From contig NZ_AJLN01000063.1 in the NCBI RefSeq assembly GCF_000317285.1, positions 1 through 64,000 of the forward strand: DNA of 64,000 nucleotides, written 5' to 3'. The notes below the pieces were generated by a model. It saw only the letters and a program-made list of their open reading frames with translations. It ran no database searches and was not told the DNA's origin. Positions 19,624 to 28,628 of the stretch are shown here, piece after piece (within the stretch, counting starts at the first letter, position 1; every line of letters starts with the position of its first letter). The position numbers and the translations under genes were made by a program. The DNA comes from Chlorogloeopsis fritschii PCC 6912. GTDB taxonomy: Bacteria > Cyanobacteriota > Cyanobacteriia > Cyanobacteriales > Nostocaceae.

Positions 19624-20619
19624 ATGCGCTACTCTGTTGTCAATCGAGTGAGAGGCACTTTTTTAGGAGCCTTAATTGGCGAACATTTTGTCTTGGCAGG
19701 CAAAAAGCAGTCTCAGATTAATTTAGATCAACACCACAGCCAGAGTACGCTCGACAGCAAAATCAGGGAAGTTGAGCAGATTTCATCCGGACATTGGCAA
19801 AAACTAATGATCTTGGGTGCTGAAAGTTTAATTGAACTGGGCAGGTTTGATTTTGATGATTGGGTAAGGCGTCAGCAACAAGCAGGGATTATTTTAGAGG
19901 CAAGCAAATTGAGTTCGCCAGAAATAATTCTGTTGACTTTGCCGGTGGCGCTATTTTGTCACGAAAATCCAATCAAACTTAGACAATCTTTACTCGATGT
20001 GGTTAAAATTTGGGATGACGATCCACTCGTGCAAGATTGGACATTGGTAGTAGGTTATGTGATCGCTCAATCGCTAACTGATAAACTTACTCGCCTGGCG
20101 TTGATTCCGCAAGCTATTTCTTTTTTGGGAGCAACACCGACAAGAGTGCCAAAAATTTTATTCAAATTAAATAATTTGTTAGGAGAACATACGGGATTAG
20201 AAAAAACGCAAGTTGAGCTAAACAGAGAAAATAAGCTCAATTACACAATGGCAATGGCTTTTTACTGTTTTCTTAGTACTTTGGAAGAATTTCGCCTTTC
20301 TATTTTACGGGCTAATCGGGTTAACTCTTATTCTCCAGAAATCAGTGCAATTACTGGCGCTTTATCAGGAGCTTATAACAGTACCGTAGGTATTCCGATT
20401 AGTTGGCACTTTTTACTTTCAAAAACAAACTTGCAACAGTGGCACCTGACGAATTTCTCCCAAATGCTACAATTGGCAGATGCACTGATTGCTACCTGGT
20501 CTGGAGTGTACCTTCCTGCTTTAGATCAAAACGAAATCAGCGAAGAGCAAGGGGCGATCGCATCGAGCAAAGTGCTTCCCCAGGCGATTGCAGCTCCCCG
20601 TGTCATCCGGATACGTTAA
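19624..20619 (+). CDS. ADP-ribosylglycohydrolase-like protein lacking the metal-binding residues
   Basis: The 331-residue all-helical protein opens with VVNRVRGTFLGALIGEHF, the N-terminal helix pattern of ADP-ribosylglycohydrolases (RxRGxLLGxxxGDALG). Near residue 240 it has ISAITGALSGAYNSTVGIPISW, which matches their C-terminal AITGALxGAxxGxxxIP segment. However, the Asp residues that bind two magnesium ions are absent: GDALG is GEHFV, and the GGDTDT box preceding the AITGAL helix is replaced by VNSYSPE. It is therefore probably non-catalytic, if the homology is right. It lies 50 bases after aroQ on the same strand and may be cotranscribed. No membrane segment or signal peptide is seen. Confidence 0.65.
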   Translation: MRYSVVNRVRGTFLGALIGEHFVLAGKKQSQINLDQHHSQSTLDSKIREVEQISSGHWQKLMILGAESLIELGRFDFDDWVRRQQQAGIILEASKLSSPEIILLTLPVALFCHENPIKLRQSLLDVVKIWDDDPLVQDWTLVVGYVIAQSLTDKLTRLALIPQAISFLGATPTRVPKILFKLNNLLGEHTGLEKTQVELNRENKLNYTMAMAFYCFLSTLEEFRLSILRANRVNSYSPEISAITGALSGAYNSTVGIPISWHFLLSKTNLQQWHLTNFSQMLQLADALIATWSGVYLPALDQNEISEEQGAIASSKVLPQAIAAPRVIRIR

Positions 20620-20841
20620 TGTCTTCTCTACGTATTTACCGTGCTATTTAAGAAATATGAAAAACATCAATTACAAAAAGTTAAATTTTATAAATAAAAA
20701 TTTTTATTTATATTTGGATGACAGATAATCCTTGATTTAGTTTCTATAGGTAACAGTTGTGGCAAATAATGGGTTGAAAGCCCGTTTACGTTCAGAATTA
20801 TTTTATTTAAGCTATGACAGTAAGCAACTGCGTCATAAGAG

Positions 20842-23385
20842 ATGAAAACGCAGCCCTTTTTTCAATCCTTATCCCAGCACTTATCTTACTGGAGGCGACG
20901 TTACCAAGTCCTAAACCGTTTGTATCTATCGAAATCACCTGTGGAAGGTAGACATCAAACTCAAAGAGCACCAATCTCCAAGGTGGCTGTTGGTTGTACC
21001 AATAGCAAACGCTCTCCGATTCTTTTTGCGATCGCGGTATTGTCCCTTACGGGTGTAATGGGACAAAAGTTATACAATCAGCCCAAATTAAAAATCAATA
21101 CAATCGCTCCAGAGACGATCAGAGCACCTCATACTACTCAAATCGAGAATAAGAAAAAAACAGAAGCCCAGCGCAAAGCAGCGAGTAAAAGTTTTGTCCC
21201 AGTGTTGATGGTTGATGAAAGTGTTAATGAACAAATCAACCGAAAATTGCAACAACTTCTAGAGCGGGGTAATCAAATCCGATCTGCTGCAGGCTCCTTT
21301 CCTTTTTTTGATACGCTCGCTTTATCTTTACGCAGTCAGCGTTATCTGCGCTCCTGTGCCGATTCGGAATGGCAAGCTTTGCTGTTGGCTTTAGAGCGCC
21401 CTGATCGGCAAAAATTAGGAATGTTGACTCAAAATCCAACAACTGAGAGATCCAGTACAAACTCACTATCTTTAAGACAGCCTCCCCTACTTCCAGCTTC
21501 TTCCCCCCAGGATGCAAAATCAGCTGAGTTTTTCCAAAATGCTGATTTTATGCAAGCAGTAGCAGAATTGGAAGCTTACCGCCTCAAGACTTCTGGGCAA
21601 AACTTATCCTCACTTTTAACCAAAATTTTGAAAGCACGCCAAGGTTATGCCCAAGCCCGCACCAAGCTTTCACAACTGCTAAATAAAGATTCAGAAATAG
21701 TCTATGAAACAATCTCCTTCCTCGACTTATCCGACGAGGATTGGGCAAAAACGCAAATGGGTATCCAGCAGAGTGCGGAAAGAATTCTCACTCAAGGTAT
21801 TCCTCCTGGACTGCCTTTTAGTATTTTACAAAATGCAGTCAGCGTGCAAGTACAGACGTTGATGCCGAAAGAAGCCAAACCTTTGGCAACCAAGTTATTG
21901 TTAGCTGTTTTAGAGCCTAATCTGACAAAAGATGAAGAGCAAACAAAACTACAGACAGCTAAGATACTTGCCGGGATCAAACCTGTAATGGTAACCATGC
22001 GCAAAGGTGATGTAATTATCCGCAAAGGAGATCTGATTACAGCCTGGAATTTAGACGTGTTAGAGCATTATCGCTTGGTACAGCGAGAAATTAACTGGCA
22101 AGGATTATTGTATTTAGGAGGTGCTGTCTGTGGGGCTGTCATCATTTTTGCCACAGTTGAGCGGCGTTTCAAGTGTCGGTTACGCCAGAGCGATCGCCTA
22201 TTGGTATTACTGCTGACTTTGAGTACACCACTAGTGTTAACTTTGGGCACACCTTATACCACCTGGAGTGGAGTTGGTTTATTACTGGGTAGTTTCTACG
22301 GAGCTAATTTGGGTGTGACAGTGGTGGGGCTATTGGTGGTATTGCTACCGATTAGCCTAGAAATCAACAAGATTGGACTTTTGGCAGGAGCGGCAGGAGG
22401 AATCTTAGGCAGTTGCATGGCACATCGGTTGCGATCGCGTGAAGAATTAGCACTTTTGGGTGTAGCGATCGCTTTAACTGAAGGTGGTGTGTACCTGGTA
22501 ATGCAGCTCCTATTTGGTGCAGCATTTAGTCCCAGTTTATTGTATGTCGTACTCAAAGAAGCGGGATTTTTTGCCTTATCTGGTTTAGTTTGGAGCATTG
22601 TAGCTCTAGGATTAAGTCCCTATTTAGAAAAACTATTTGATTTAGTCACTCCAATTCGCTTGGCAGAACTAGCAAGCCCCAACCGCCCCTTACTAAAGCG
22701 ACTGGCTACAGAAACTCCTGGCACTTTCCAACACACCCTGTTTGTTTCCACCCTTGCCGAAACAGCAGCTAAACAACTGGGATGCAATATTGAACTAGTA
22801 AGAGCGGGGACACTTTACCACGATATTGGTAAGATGCACGATCCCTTAGCATTTATTGAAAATCAAATGGGGGGGCCAAATAAACACGATACAGAAATTA
22901 AAGATCCTTGGAAGAGTGCAGAAATTATTAAAAAGCACGTCAGTATAGGTTTGGCAATGGCGCGGAAACACAGGTTGCCTTCCTCTATTCAAGCTTTTAT
23001 TCCAGAGCATCAGGGAACGATGCAAATTGCCTATTTTTATCACCAGGCACAGCAAATGGTAAAGGAAGATCCTAGTTTATCAGTGGACGAGGCAGATTTT
23101 CGTTACGATGGCCCCATACCTCAGTCGCGGGAAACTGGAATAGTCATGTTGGCAGATTCTTGCGAGGCGGCACTGCGATCGCTTAAAGAGGCTACTTACG
23201 AACAAGCTTTGGCAATGGTAAACAATATCCTTCGTGCCAGATGGCAAGACAATCAACTTGTTGATTCAGGATTAACACGTGAAGAATTAACAAAAATTGC
23301 CGAGATTTTTGTGGAAGTTTGGCAACAATTTCATCACAAACGCATTGCTTATCCAAAATTAAAAACTGGAAGTGAGAAAAGTTAG
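20842..23385 (+). CDS. 7TM-HD family phosphohydrolase (PgpH-like cyclic-di-AMP phosphodiesterase)
   Basis: The 847-residue membrane protein has the PgpH plan. There is a first membrane helix near residues 58-76, an extracytoplasmic 7TMR-HDED domain of about 330 residues, seven membrane helices between about 415 and 600, and a cytoplasmic HD domain. Metal-binding residues are visible: H660-D661 in TLYHDIGKMHDP, the HV... helix with KKHVSIGLAMA, PEHQGT, and MLADSCEAALRS near 775. PgpH proteins hydrolyse c-di-AMP; cyanobacteria make c-di-AMP, so that is the likely substrate, by family inference. Start at the first ATG; an N-terminal 50-residue basic extension precedes the first helix. It is transcribed alone, with a terminator-like hairpin at 23428. 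Confidence 0.9.
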   Translation: MKTQPFFQSLSQHLSYWRRRYQVLNRLYLSKSPVEGRHQTQRAPISKVAVGCTNSKRSPILFAIAVLSLTGVMGQKLYNQPKLKINTIAPETIRAPHTTQIENKKKTEAQRKAASKSFVPVLMVDESVNEQINRKLQQLLERGNQIRSAAGSFPFFDTLALSLRSQRYLRSCADSEWQALLLALERPDRQKLGMLTQNPTTERSSTNSLSLRQPPLLPASSPQDAKSAEFFQNADFMQAVAELEAYRLKTSGQNLSSLLTKILKARQGYAQARTKLSQLLNKDSEIVYETISFLDLSDEDWAKTQMGIQQSAERILTQGIPPGLPFSILQNAVSVQVQTLMPKEAKPLATKLLLAVLEPNLTKDEEQTKLQTAKILAGIKPVMVTMRKGDVIIRKGDLITAWNLDVLEHYRLVQREINWQGLLYLGGAVCGAVIIFATVERRFKCRLRQSDRLLVLLLTLSTPLVLTLGTPYTTWSGVGLLLGSFYGANLGVTVVGLLVVLLPISLEINKIGLLAGAAGGILGSCMAHRLRSREELALLGVAIALTEGGVYLVMQLLFGAAFSPSLLYVVLKEAGFFALSGLVWSIVALGLSPYLEKLFDLVTPIRLAELASPNRPLLKRLATETPGTFQHTLFVSTLAETAAKQLGCNIELVRAGTLYHDIGKMHDPLAFIENQMGGPNKHDTEIKDPWKSAEIIKKHVSIGLAMARKHRLPSSIQAFIPEHQGTMQIAYFYHQAQQMVKEDPSLSVDEADFRYDGPIPQSRETGIVMLADSCEAALRSLKEATYEQALAMVNNILRARWQDNQLVDSGLTREELTKIAEIFVEVWQQFHHKRIAYPKLKTGSEKS

Positions 23386-23427
23386 AAACGCAAATTAATA
23401 GCTAATAAAATCTAATTAAAATGTAAA

Positions 23428-23460
23428 ACGCCAACCTATATAAAGTTTTAGGTTGACGCT
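23428..23460 (+). terminator. Terminator of the 7TM-HD gene
   Basis: The stem acgccaacct/aggttgacgct (one mismatch) lies 42 bases after the stop codon and is followed by ttaca-aattt. The weak T tract makes it less certain than others in the window. Confidence 0.55.
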
Positions 23461-23591
23461 TTACAAATTTATATTTACTTACTATCTTTAGGATCTTTAT
23501 TTGGCTGATCCCATCTCATTAATATTTATAATCTCCTATTTTTGTCTTCAACAAAATATTTTTAATCTTTTCTTTAGATTTATTTTCCTGA

Positions 23592-24143
23592 CTATTTATC
23601 AAGATTTGTAAACCTACGCTTTTTAGGAGATATGGAAGCTCCCATAATTTCAGATATCCAGACTTCAAAGTTACGTACTGGATGGGAACGAAGCGCCACA
23701 TCTGGATGGATAATAGGTTCGACCAAAATAGTAAACATCCCCAACCTATTGCCTGCTAAAACATCAGTAAACAAGCGATCGCCTACCATTGCGACTTGCT
23801 GTACTGGCAAATTCATAGTCTGGAGTGCAGCCTTGATTTTACGTCTGGAAGGTTTGGCTGCACCCAGATAGTAGGGTAAGTTTAAGGAACGAGCGATACC
23901 ACCAATCCGAGGTTCACTGAGGTTATTGCTTACCAAACACAGTGTTGCTACCTGACGGATTTCTTTCACCCACTGTTGCAATTCAACTGAAGCAGATGCT
24001 GCTCTAATCGGTACCAAAGTTTCATCTACATCCAACACCATCCCCTTCAGCCCATATCGTTGAATTATGTCTGGTGTGAGGTTTAATATTGAACCTTCCA
24101 AAATTAAATCAGGCTGTAAGAGCTTGTTCCAAGGCATACTCAT
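23592..24143 (-). CDS. YqeG-family HAD phosphatase (type IIIA)
   Basis: The 183-residue protein has the HAD motifs. Motif I is MVLDVDETLVP with nucleophile D38 and acid/base D40, motif II is LVSNN near residue 72, Lys is in GAAKPSR, and motif IV is MVGDRLFTDVLAGNRLGM. The short form without a cap and the LTPDIIQRYGLKGMVLDVDETL entry match the YqeG/GEP4 family. In eukaryotes GEP4 is a mitochondrial phosphatidylglycerophosphate phosphatase, and in cyanobacteria and plastids the homologue is proposed for phosphatidylglycerol synthesis. The role here is inferred from that. ATG at residues 1 or 3. Monocistronic with an STRR block just upstream of its start. Confidence 0.9.
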   Translation of the reverse strand: MSMPWNKLLQPDLILEGSILNLTPDIIQRYGLKGMVLDVDETLVPIRAASASVELQQWVKEIRQVATLCLVSNNLSEPRIGGIARSLNLPYYLGAAKPSRRKIKAALQTMNLPVQQVAMVGDRLFTDVLAGNRLGMFTILVEPIIHPDVALRSHPVRNFEVWISEIMGASISPKKRRFTNLDK

Positions 24144-24183
24144 TAGTTAATAGTCACTAGTCATTAGTTAATAGTCATTGGAA
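24144..24183. repeat. Heptamer-type repeats (tagtcat / tagttaa)
   Basis: Imperfect tandem units of ttagttaatagtcactagtcatt lie immediately upstream of the YqeG start codon. This is the same family as the blocks at 18521 and 48935. Confidence 0.65.
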
Positions 24184-24529
24184 AAATTATTAGCTTTGAC
24201 TATTAGTTATGTGCTAAATTCTTGGGTGTAGATGATAACAATAAAAGCTTTGCATTTGCGAGCAAAATTTAATACATGAATATTATGCCTGTTATTTCAG
24301 TATTAAATTTTACTTTTGCTCGTGTCAAAATTAAGTTTAGATTTTTTGGAATTTTGCTTGGGTATCTGTCACAATGACGAGAACTGAACTAAGTCGCAGC
24401 AAATTCCAGTTCGCATAGCCCTATCATACCTAAAGCCAATAAATACTGGCAAATTTTTGGCTCAGGTATGGTTAGCATAACGAAGACTAAAAAATCTTAA
24501 TTACTTATTAAAAATCTTCATTTTTGCAT
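24184..24529. other. Non-coding region between two minus-strand genes
   Basis: AT-rich sequence holding the yqeG promoter side and the 3' side of the DUF3727 gene. No ORF or convincing terminator was found. Confidence 0.5.
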
Positions 24530-25102
24530 CTATTCAACTTCATTGAACAACTGTTCTTCTAATAAAGGTTGTACTTGGCGAAACTCTTCTGGAGAAAGTA
24601 ATTCAGGTTTACCGCTTTTTGATATCCGTGCAAAAAATAGCAGTGGATCTAGGGGAGTGTAAATTGCGTATTCTTGCTCTTCGTAGTAAAAGCTAGATAA
24701 TAACTGTAATTGCTCCGGTTCTAAATCTGACTCTTCATCTTCTATTTCTAAGGTGAAAAGTTCTGACTCTTCAACTGGTGGTAGTTCGCCACTTACAGTT
24801 AAAGCGTAAGCAGTGTTCTTGAGAATTAAGTTCTGCTCAGACAAAACTGCTTGGGCAGTGGTAAAAATTTGGTCGATAGTCGCATCATCTTCCACGAGAA
24901 TAGCTTCTTCTTCCTCACCATCACCTTGCCAAGCAAAAATTTCTACTGGTGAGTCAACAGGAAGAAGTAAAAAATACTCTTGCCCATCAACTTCGAGCGA
25001 ATGCTCTATATAACATTCAAGCGATCGCCCTTTGTCATCTGTCAAACTGATGGTACCAGAATGTTCGTGATCGTGTTCGTCAGGAAAAGAAGAGGAAAAC
25101 AT
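24530..25102 (-). CDS. DUF3727 (with DUF1292-like) acidic protein
   Basis: The 190-residue, very acidic protein consists of two related beta-rich halves. ISLTDDKGRSLECYIEHSLEVDGQEYFLLLPVDSPVEIFAWQ (residues 18-59) is mirrored by LSSFYYEEQEYAIYTPLDPLLFFARI (134-159). The pattern matches the DUF3727 family, which I know from cyanobacteria and plastids. The N-terminus DEHDHEHSG is His-rich. No signal peptide or membrane segment is seen, so it is probably soluble. The family has no established biochemical function I can name. It lies downstream of ruvX on the same strand (143-base gap) and may share a transcript with the GNAT-ruvX pair. Confidence 0.8.
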   Translation of the reverse strand: MFSSSFPDEHDHEHSGTISLTDDKGRSLECYIEHSLEVDGQEYFLLLPVDSPVEIFAWQGDGEEEEAILVEDDATIDQIFTTAQAVLSEQNLILKNTAYALTVSGELPPVEESELFTLEIEDEESDLEPEQLQLLSSFYYEEQEYAIYTPLDPLLFFARISKSGKPELLSPEEFRQVQPLLEEQLFNEVE

Positions 25103-25245
25103 AACCCAAGTGTAGAACTTTTACAATTACCAGCTACTTGAGAAATCGTTTAACTGCTTAATGACATGATCTGTCAAACAATGAGTTTTAGATACACAAT
25201 TAAGCGCTGGGTAACAGATTTCAGAATATCATGCTAAAGCTATGG

Positions 25246-25788
25246 TTACTCAGCAGATGCTTCTGTGAATTTAAGGTTAGCTCGTCGGGCATCTAACCAT
25301 TGTTGCAAAATCAAAGCTGCGGCTTTGCGATCTATTAACGGTTTATGACGTGATGGAGAACGGTTTTCAGAAATTAACAACTGTTCTGCTTGAAAGGAAG
25401 TTAATCGCTCATCTACATATTCCATTGGAATTGTGAGCACTTTAGCCAGTTGTTTGGCAAATTTCTGCACTTGTCGTGCTTGAAAGCCCAAAGAACCGTC
25501 CATAGAATATGGTAAACCAACGACCAACACTTGTACTTCTCGCTCAACGACTAATTGTCTGATTTGCTCCACATCCCGTTCAAAAGATGTGCGTTCAATT
25601 GTAGTGATACCAGTGGCAATCAAACCAGTGCGATCGCATCCTGCCACACCAATACGTTTACGACCAACATCTAAACCTAAAGCGGAAATATACTGGGGAG
25701 CGGGGGTGTGAAAGAGTGTAGAAGTACCTTCTTCGGCTTCTGCTGTGTTATTCTCCCGCTTTTGCTCTTTTGCTTTATTAATCGCCAC
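25246..25788 (-). CDS. ruvX: RuvX/YqgF-type RNase H-fold nuclease (pre-16S rRNA maturation / putative Holliday junction resolvase)
   Basis: The RNase-H-fold protein contains ALGLDVGRKRIGVAGCD (first catalytic Asp in LDVG), VLVVGLPYSMDGSLG, PMEYVDERLTSFQAEQLL (second acidic site) and a C-terminal DRKAAALILQQWLD with the last Asp. YqgF enzymes process the 5' end of pre-16S rRNA and have been proposed as Holliday junction resolvases. I choose the GTG at 25788 as start (180 residues): AGGAG lies 7 bases upstream, overlapping the end of the GNAT gene. The GTG falls 4 bases after that gene's TAG, which implies translational coupling. An ATG at 25812 in the same frame would overlap the upstream gene by 20 bases without a ribosome-binding site. 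A charged 35-residue N-terminal extension precedes the domain. Confidence 0.93.
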   Translation of the reverse strand: MAINKAKEQKRENNTAEAEEGTSTLFHTPAPQYISALGLDVGRKRIGVAGCDRTGLIATGITTIERTSFERDVEQIRQLVVEREVQVLVVGLPYSMDGSLGFQARQVQKFAKQLAKVLTIPMEYVDERLTSFQAEQLLISENRSPSRHKPLIDRKAAALILQQWLDARRANLKFTEASAE

Positions 25789-25792
25789 ATCA

Positions 25793-27055
25793 CTACTCCT
25801 GTTTTTGCGCATCTACCGACTCCGATTGGTAGGATGCTTCCAGGTGAGAATTTTTGCTAGAAAAATTAATAGTTTCTTTTGATGGATTGGGTTGTACAGA
25901 GCGCTCTGAAGGCGTTTGCTGTCTTGGTGGGAGCCATAACATTCCACCCGGTATCGGTTTGCGTGCCGGTTGCAATCCTTGTAACATCTCAGGTAGCTGA
26001 ATACCTTCTAAAGAGACAAATTTAGACTCCCGCACCTTATGCCAAACGGAGCGAGACATAATCAGCGTGTGTTCTACACGACTTGCTCCAATTTGCTCCA
26101 AATACTCTTCTCCTTCCGGCTGGTAGTCTGCCGAAGCTAGTTGTAAGGGTTGCTGAGGGAAATCTTGGGCAATGCGAGCAAGTTGAGTTAACAGTTCTGG
26201 ATACAACCAGGTGTATGCTGGGTGAACTGTTAATGTTGCAATGTGGGCTTCCTCACCTTTACGATCTAGCGAGATCTGAAAATAACCGATCGCTGCTTTG
26301 CGTTGGGGTTCAAATACATAGCCGCTCACGACTTCTGTTTTCGTCATCCATTGTTTAACAGCATCGATTAAAGCACCAAACAAACTAGTTTTAAAATCTT
26401 GGGTTTGGCGATCAAATACTTGCCTTACTAAAGGCGGCATTGAAGCCGTATCAAGCTGATACAGCAATTGAGCATCAGCATTGCTCACAGGCAATAAGTT
26501 TGGCAAATCTGGCTGTGCCTGTGCCAATTCAGCTAGCAACTCTGGTTTGATTTCCCAATAAGTCATTTCAGCTAAACGCTGAAAGCCATTGTGTCTGTAT
26601 AATGCCAACGCTTCTGTGTCATTGACATTAACTTCCAATATCCAAGTACGAGCTTCTAAAATTGACTCAAAACAATAACGCAAAAGCTGTGAGCCAATTC
26701 CTTGCTTATCGGCACCACGATCTAACATTACGCGTTCCACCCGCCAAGTGCTCCGCGTGCGATTGAATGGAGACACTTGAATCATTCCCAGAAGCATTCG
26801 CCCCTGTTCTGCTACATAGCCACAAAAAATATACTTTAATGGGTTGGGAAACCAACTTAAAAATTTCAGCAATCCATACCAGCGACGCAGCCATTGCATC
26901 TGCCGCATAGCAAATTCCGCTCCCTTTTGGGTTTTGGCTGCGAATGAATCTTGAGCTAAACGTTCAATGCCGTCCAAGTCACGGTATTGTACTGGGCGGA
27001 TGAGAATACTGAGATTTCGAGTAAGTAATGAACTCATTTTCATTCGAGCTGCCAT
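25793..27055 (-). CDS. GNAT-family N-acetyltransferase with degenerate second GNAT-like half
   Basis: Residues about 17-155 of 420 form a GNAT domain: IRPVQYRDLDGIERLA at the start, the acetyl-CoA-binding segment VERVMLDRGADKQGIGSQLLRYCFE (R/Q-x-x-G-x-G/A type), and NDTEALALYRHNGFQRLAEMTYWE at the end. Residues about 220-345 repeat the fold weakly (GYVFEPQRKAAIGYFQISLD, IATLTVHPAYTWLYPELLTQLARIA) without a clear acetyl-CoA loop. The last 70 residues are Pro/Ser/Gln-rich and look disordered. The acceptor is unknown. The gene is coupled to ruvX. A short AAGG precedes the ATG at 27055. Confidence 0.85.
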   Translation of the reverse strand: MAARMKMSSLLTRNLSILIRPVQYRDLDGIERLAQDSFAAKTQKGAEFAMRQMQWLRRWYGLLKFLSWFPNPLKYIFCGYVAEQGRMLLGMIQVSPFNRTRSTWRVERVMLDRGADKQGIGSQLLRYCFESILEARTWILEVNVNDTEALALYRHNGFQRLAEMTYWEIKPELLAELAQAQPDLPNLLPVSNADAQLLYQLDTASMPPLVRQVFDRQTQDFKTSLFGALIDAVKQWMTKTEVVSGYVFEPQRKAAIGYFQISLDRKGEEAHIATLTVHPAYTWLYPELLTQLARIAQDFPQQPLQLASADYQPEGEEYLEQIGASRVEHTLIMSRSVWHKVRESKFVSLEGIQLPEMLQGLQPARKPIPGGMLWLPPRQQTPSERSVQPNPSKETINFSSKNSHLEASYQSESVDAQKQE

Positions 27056-27662
27056 TCAGCCTTAAATAATTGGAGGAAAGGAACTTTCAAGGTTTGGAGC
27101 CTTGCTTTGCTTAAGACGCCTATCAGACGGTTCCCACAGGGTATGGACTGCCGTTGGCTTCTCGTTAGAGTGGAGCTAACGCGCTTCAGTGCAAGCCGAC
27201 TCTCTAACTTCTCGCTGCATTAATCTTAACGGCTTTCCGTTTCTTACCATTGATCCAAAAGAGTGATTTTAATAAGTGAATGTTCTCTCACTTAACTACA
27301 AACAGTACAATTCAAGAATTTTATGGAGCAAGCCAACGTATAGGGAACGCTATACAAAACTAAGTTCTGATATTTACTTGCTTAATTGCAAATTTTATAC
27401 TATCACGAGCAGCTAGTGCTTACAGGTATTCATATCCATTTTGGATTTTGGAGCTACTGCGCCCTTGAAGGTTCCCTTATTGAGTGCAAGTGGTGTGATT
27501 TTGGATTAAAAGGCTTCCTATGCCAATTTGGGATCATGTTCATCAAAGGGGCTATAGCCAAATATAAAAAAGGCAGATCTGATGAACGCTGCATAAAGCT
27601 TGATTCAACAAGACCTGCTATTAATTTTATTTAAATTTTATTAAACAGTTGTATCAATTAGT
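27056..27662. other. Intergenic region with a GC-richer structured segment
   Basis: Positions about 27105-27240 are richer in GC than their surroundings and contain several short inverted repeats (for example cgttag/ctaacg at 27163-27181 and acgg/ccgt around 27129-27155). This resembles dispersed structured repeats of Nostocales genomes. The rest is AT-rich; an 82-codon frame at 27386 is not convincing. No known RNA family was recognised. Confidence 0.45.
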
Positions 27663-27869
27663 TCAGAGTGAACGGCGAGAAACTAGCTTTTCAAAATGAG
27701 CTTGAGTTTGATGGAGGAGTTGCTCTCGACTATCTGAATTTGTTTGCTTCAAGGTTGGAACCAGATTGCGAGCTTGCAGAGCCATGTGCAGTTGGAGGTG
27801 GGCAACATATTCACTAAAGTCTTCACGTACTGCACCTGTGCCATTTTGAAGAGTTGATTCCATTGCCAC
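27663..27869 (-). CDS. Small protein of unknown function (68 residues)
   Basis: The GTG at 27869 has GGAG six bases upstream within AAGGAG; the ATG two codons later is an alternative. The product MAMESTLQNGTGAVREDFSEYVAHLQLHMALQ... is helical and soluble, with two amphipathic helices (residues 16-36 and 48-63), rich in Gln/Leu/His. No motif is recognised. It is divergent from the BON protein gene at 28156. The good Shine-Dalgarno and coding-like composition support it as real. Confidence 0.65.
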   Translation of the reverse strand: MAMESTLQNGTGAVREDFSEYVAHLQLHMALQARNLVPTLKQTNSDSREQLLHQTQAHFEKLVSRRSL

Positions 27870-28155
27870 CGTATTCTCCTTCTCTTGATTAAATCTAGAG
27901 TTATTGATTCACGTTTTCAAAACTTATCACGTTGTTTTACCTGTCTTCTTAGTTTGCAATGAAGTTTAACGCTTGTTAGGTACATTGTAGAGAAATGTAA
28001 ATCCCACTGTGGAATGAAGTAGGTCAGTGTTCAAACCTTATTGCTCCATGGGTAGAAGTTATTTTTGCTGCATATCAGATGTTAGGTAGATGTAACTTTT
28101 GTATTTAACTTTTATACTTTCATGTGGAAATTTAGTTATCCCAGGAAAAAAGTAT

Positions 28156-28518
28156 ATGGGTTGGCTTAAAAGACTGTTTGGACTAGAAAAACCTCAAAAT
28201 GCCCAAGTAAATCCTACTCCTCAACAAGTACAGCAACAAACTTCAGCGACACCTGCTGCTACTCAACAAATTGCTCCTGAAAGAATGGGATTAAATGGAG
28301 AATACGACCAAAGTGGTTTAGCGAAACGTGTCGCCCTTGCGTTTGATCAAGATCAGCAGTTGACTGACATAGAAACTCTCTGGGTTGCTCAAACAGGTAG
28401 TACTGTTGTATTAAAAGGGAAAGTCCCCAGTCAAGACATTCTTAACCAGATGGTTTCTGTGGCGCGGTCAGTGAATGGAGCAACTTCTGTTGACACTAGT
28501 CAAGTTACCATTGGCTAG
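28156..28518 (+). CDS. BON-domain protein
   Basis: I start at the ATG of MGWLKRLFGLEKPQN, preceded by AGGA; the frame is open for 19 more codons upstream without a ribosome site. The 120-residue product has an amphipathic N-terminal helix (MGWLKRLFGL), a Gln/Pro/Thr-rich linker (residues 13-45) and a BON domain (about 52-120): LAKRVALAFDQDQQLTDIETLWVAQTGSTVVLKGKVPSQDILNQMVSVARSVNGATSVDTSQV. BON domains bind phospholipids or other cell-envelope ligands. There is no classical signal peptide, so it may be cytoplasmic or attached through the N-terminal helix. Function beyond that is unknown. Confidence 0.85.
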   Translation: MGWLKRLFGLEKPQNAQVNPTPQQVQQQTSATPAATQQIAPERMGLNGEYDQSGLAKRVALAFDQDQQLTDIETLWVAQTGSTVVLKGKVPSQDILNQMVSVARSVNGATSVDTSQVTIG

Positions 28519-28628
28519 GTAGTTGAAAATATAGTCATTTTACTTAGTGTCCTTGTGTCTTATGTTAGGAAATAAAGTATGAGACACAAGAACACTAAAA
28601 TAAAAATCACTTCTAATATCCTGTAAGA

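Noticed and set aside
23475-23519. 14-codon minus-strand peptide MRWDQPNKDPKDSK, which resembles the N-terminus of HflK-like proteins
   Set aside because: Far too short, its GGAG is 13 bases from the ATG, and no continuation in any frame follows. Chance or a tiny remnant cannot be told apart.
27386-27634. 82-codon plus-strand ORF
   Set aside because: No ribosome-binding site, low-complexity AT/Phe/Ile composition and no recognisable motif.
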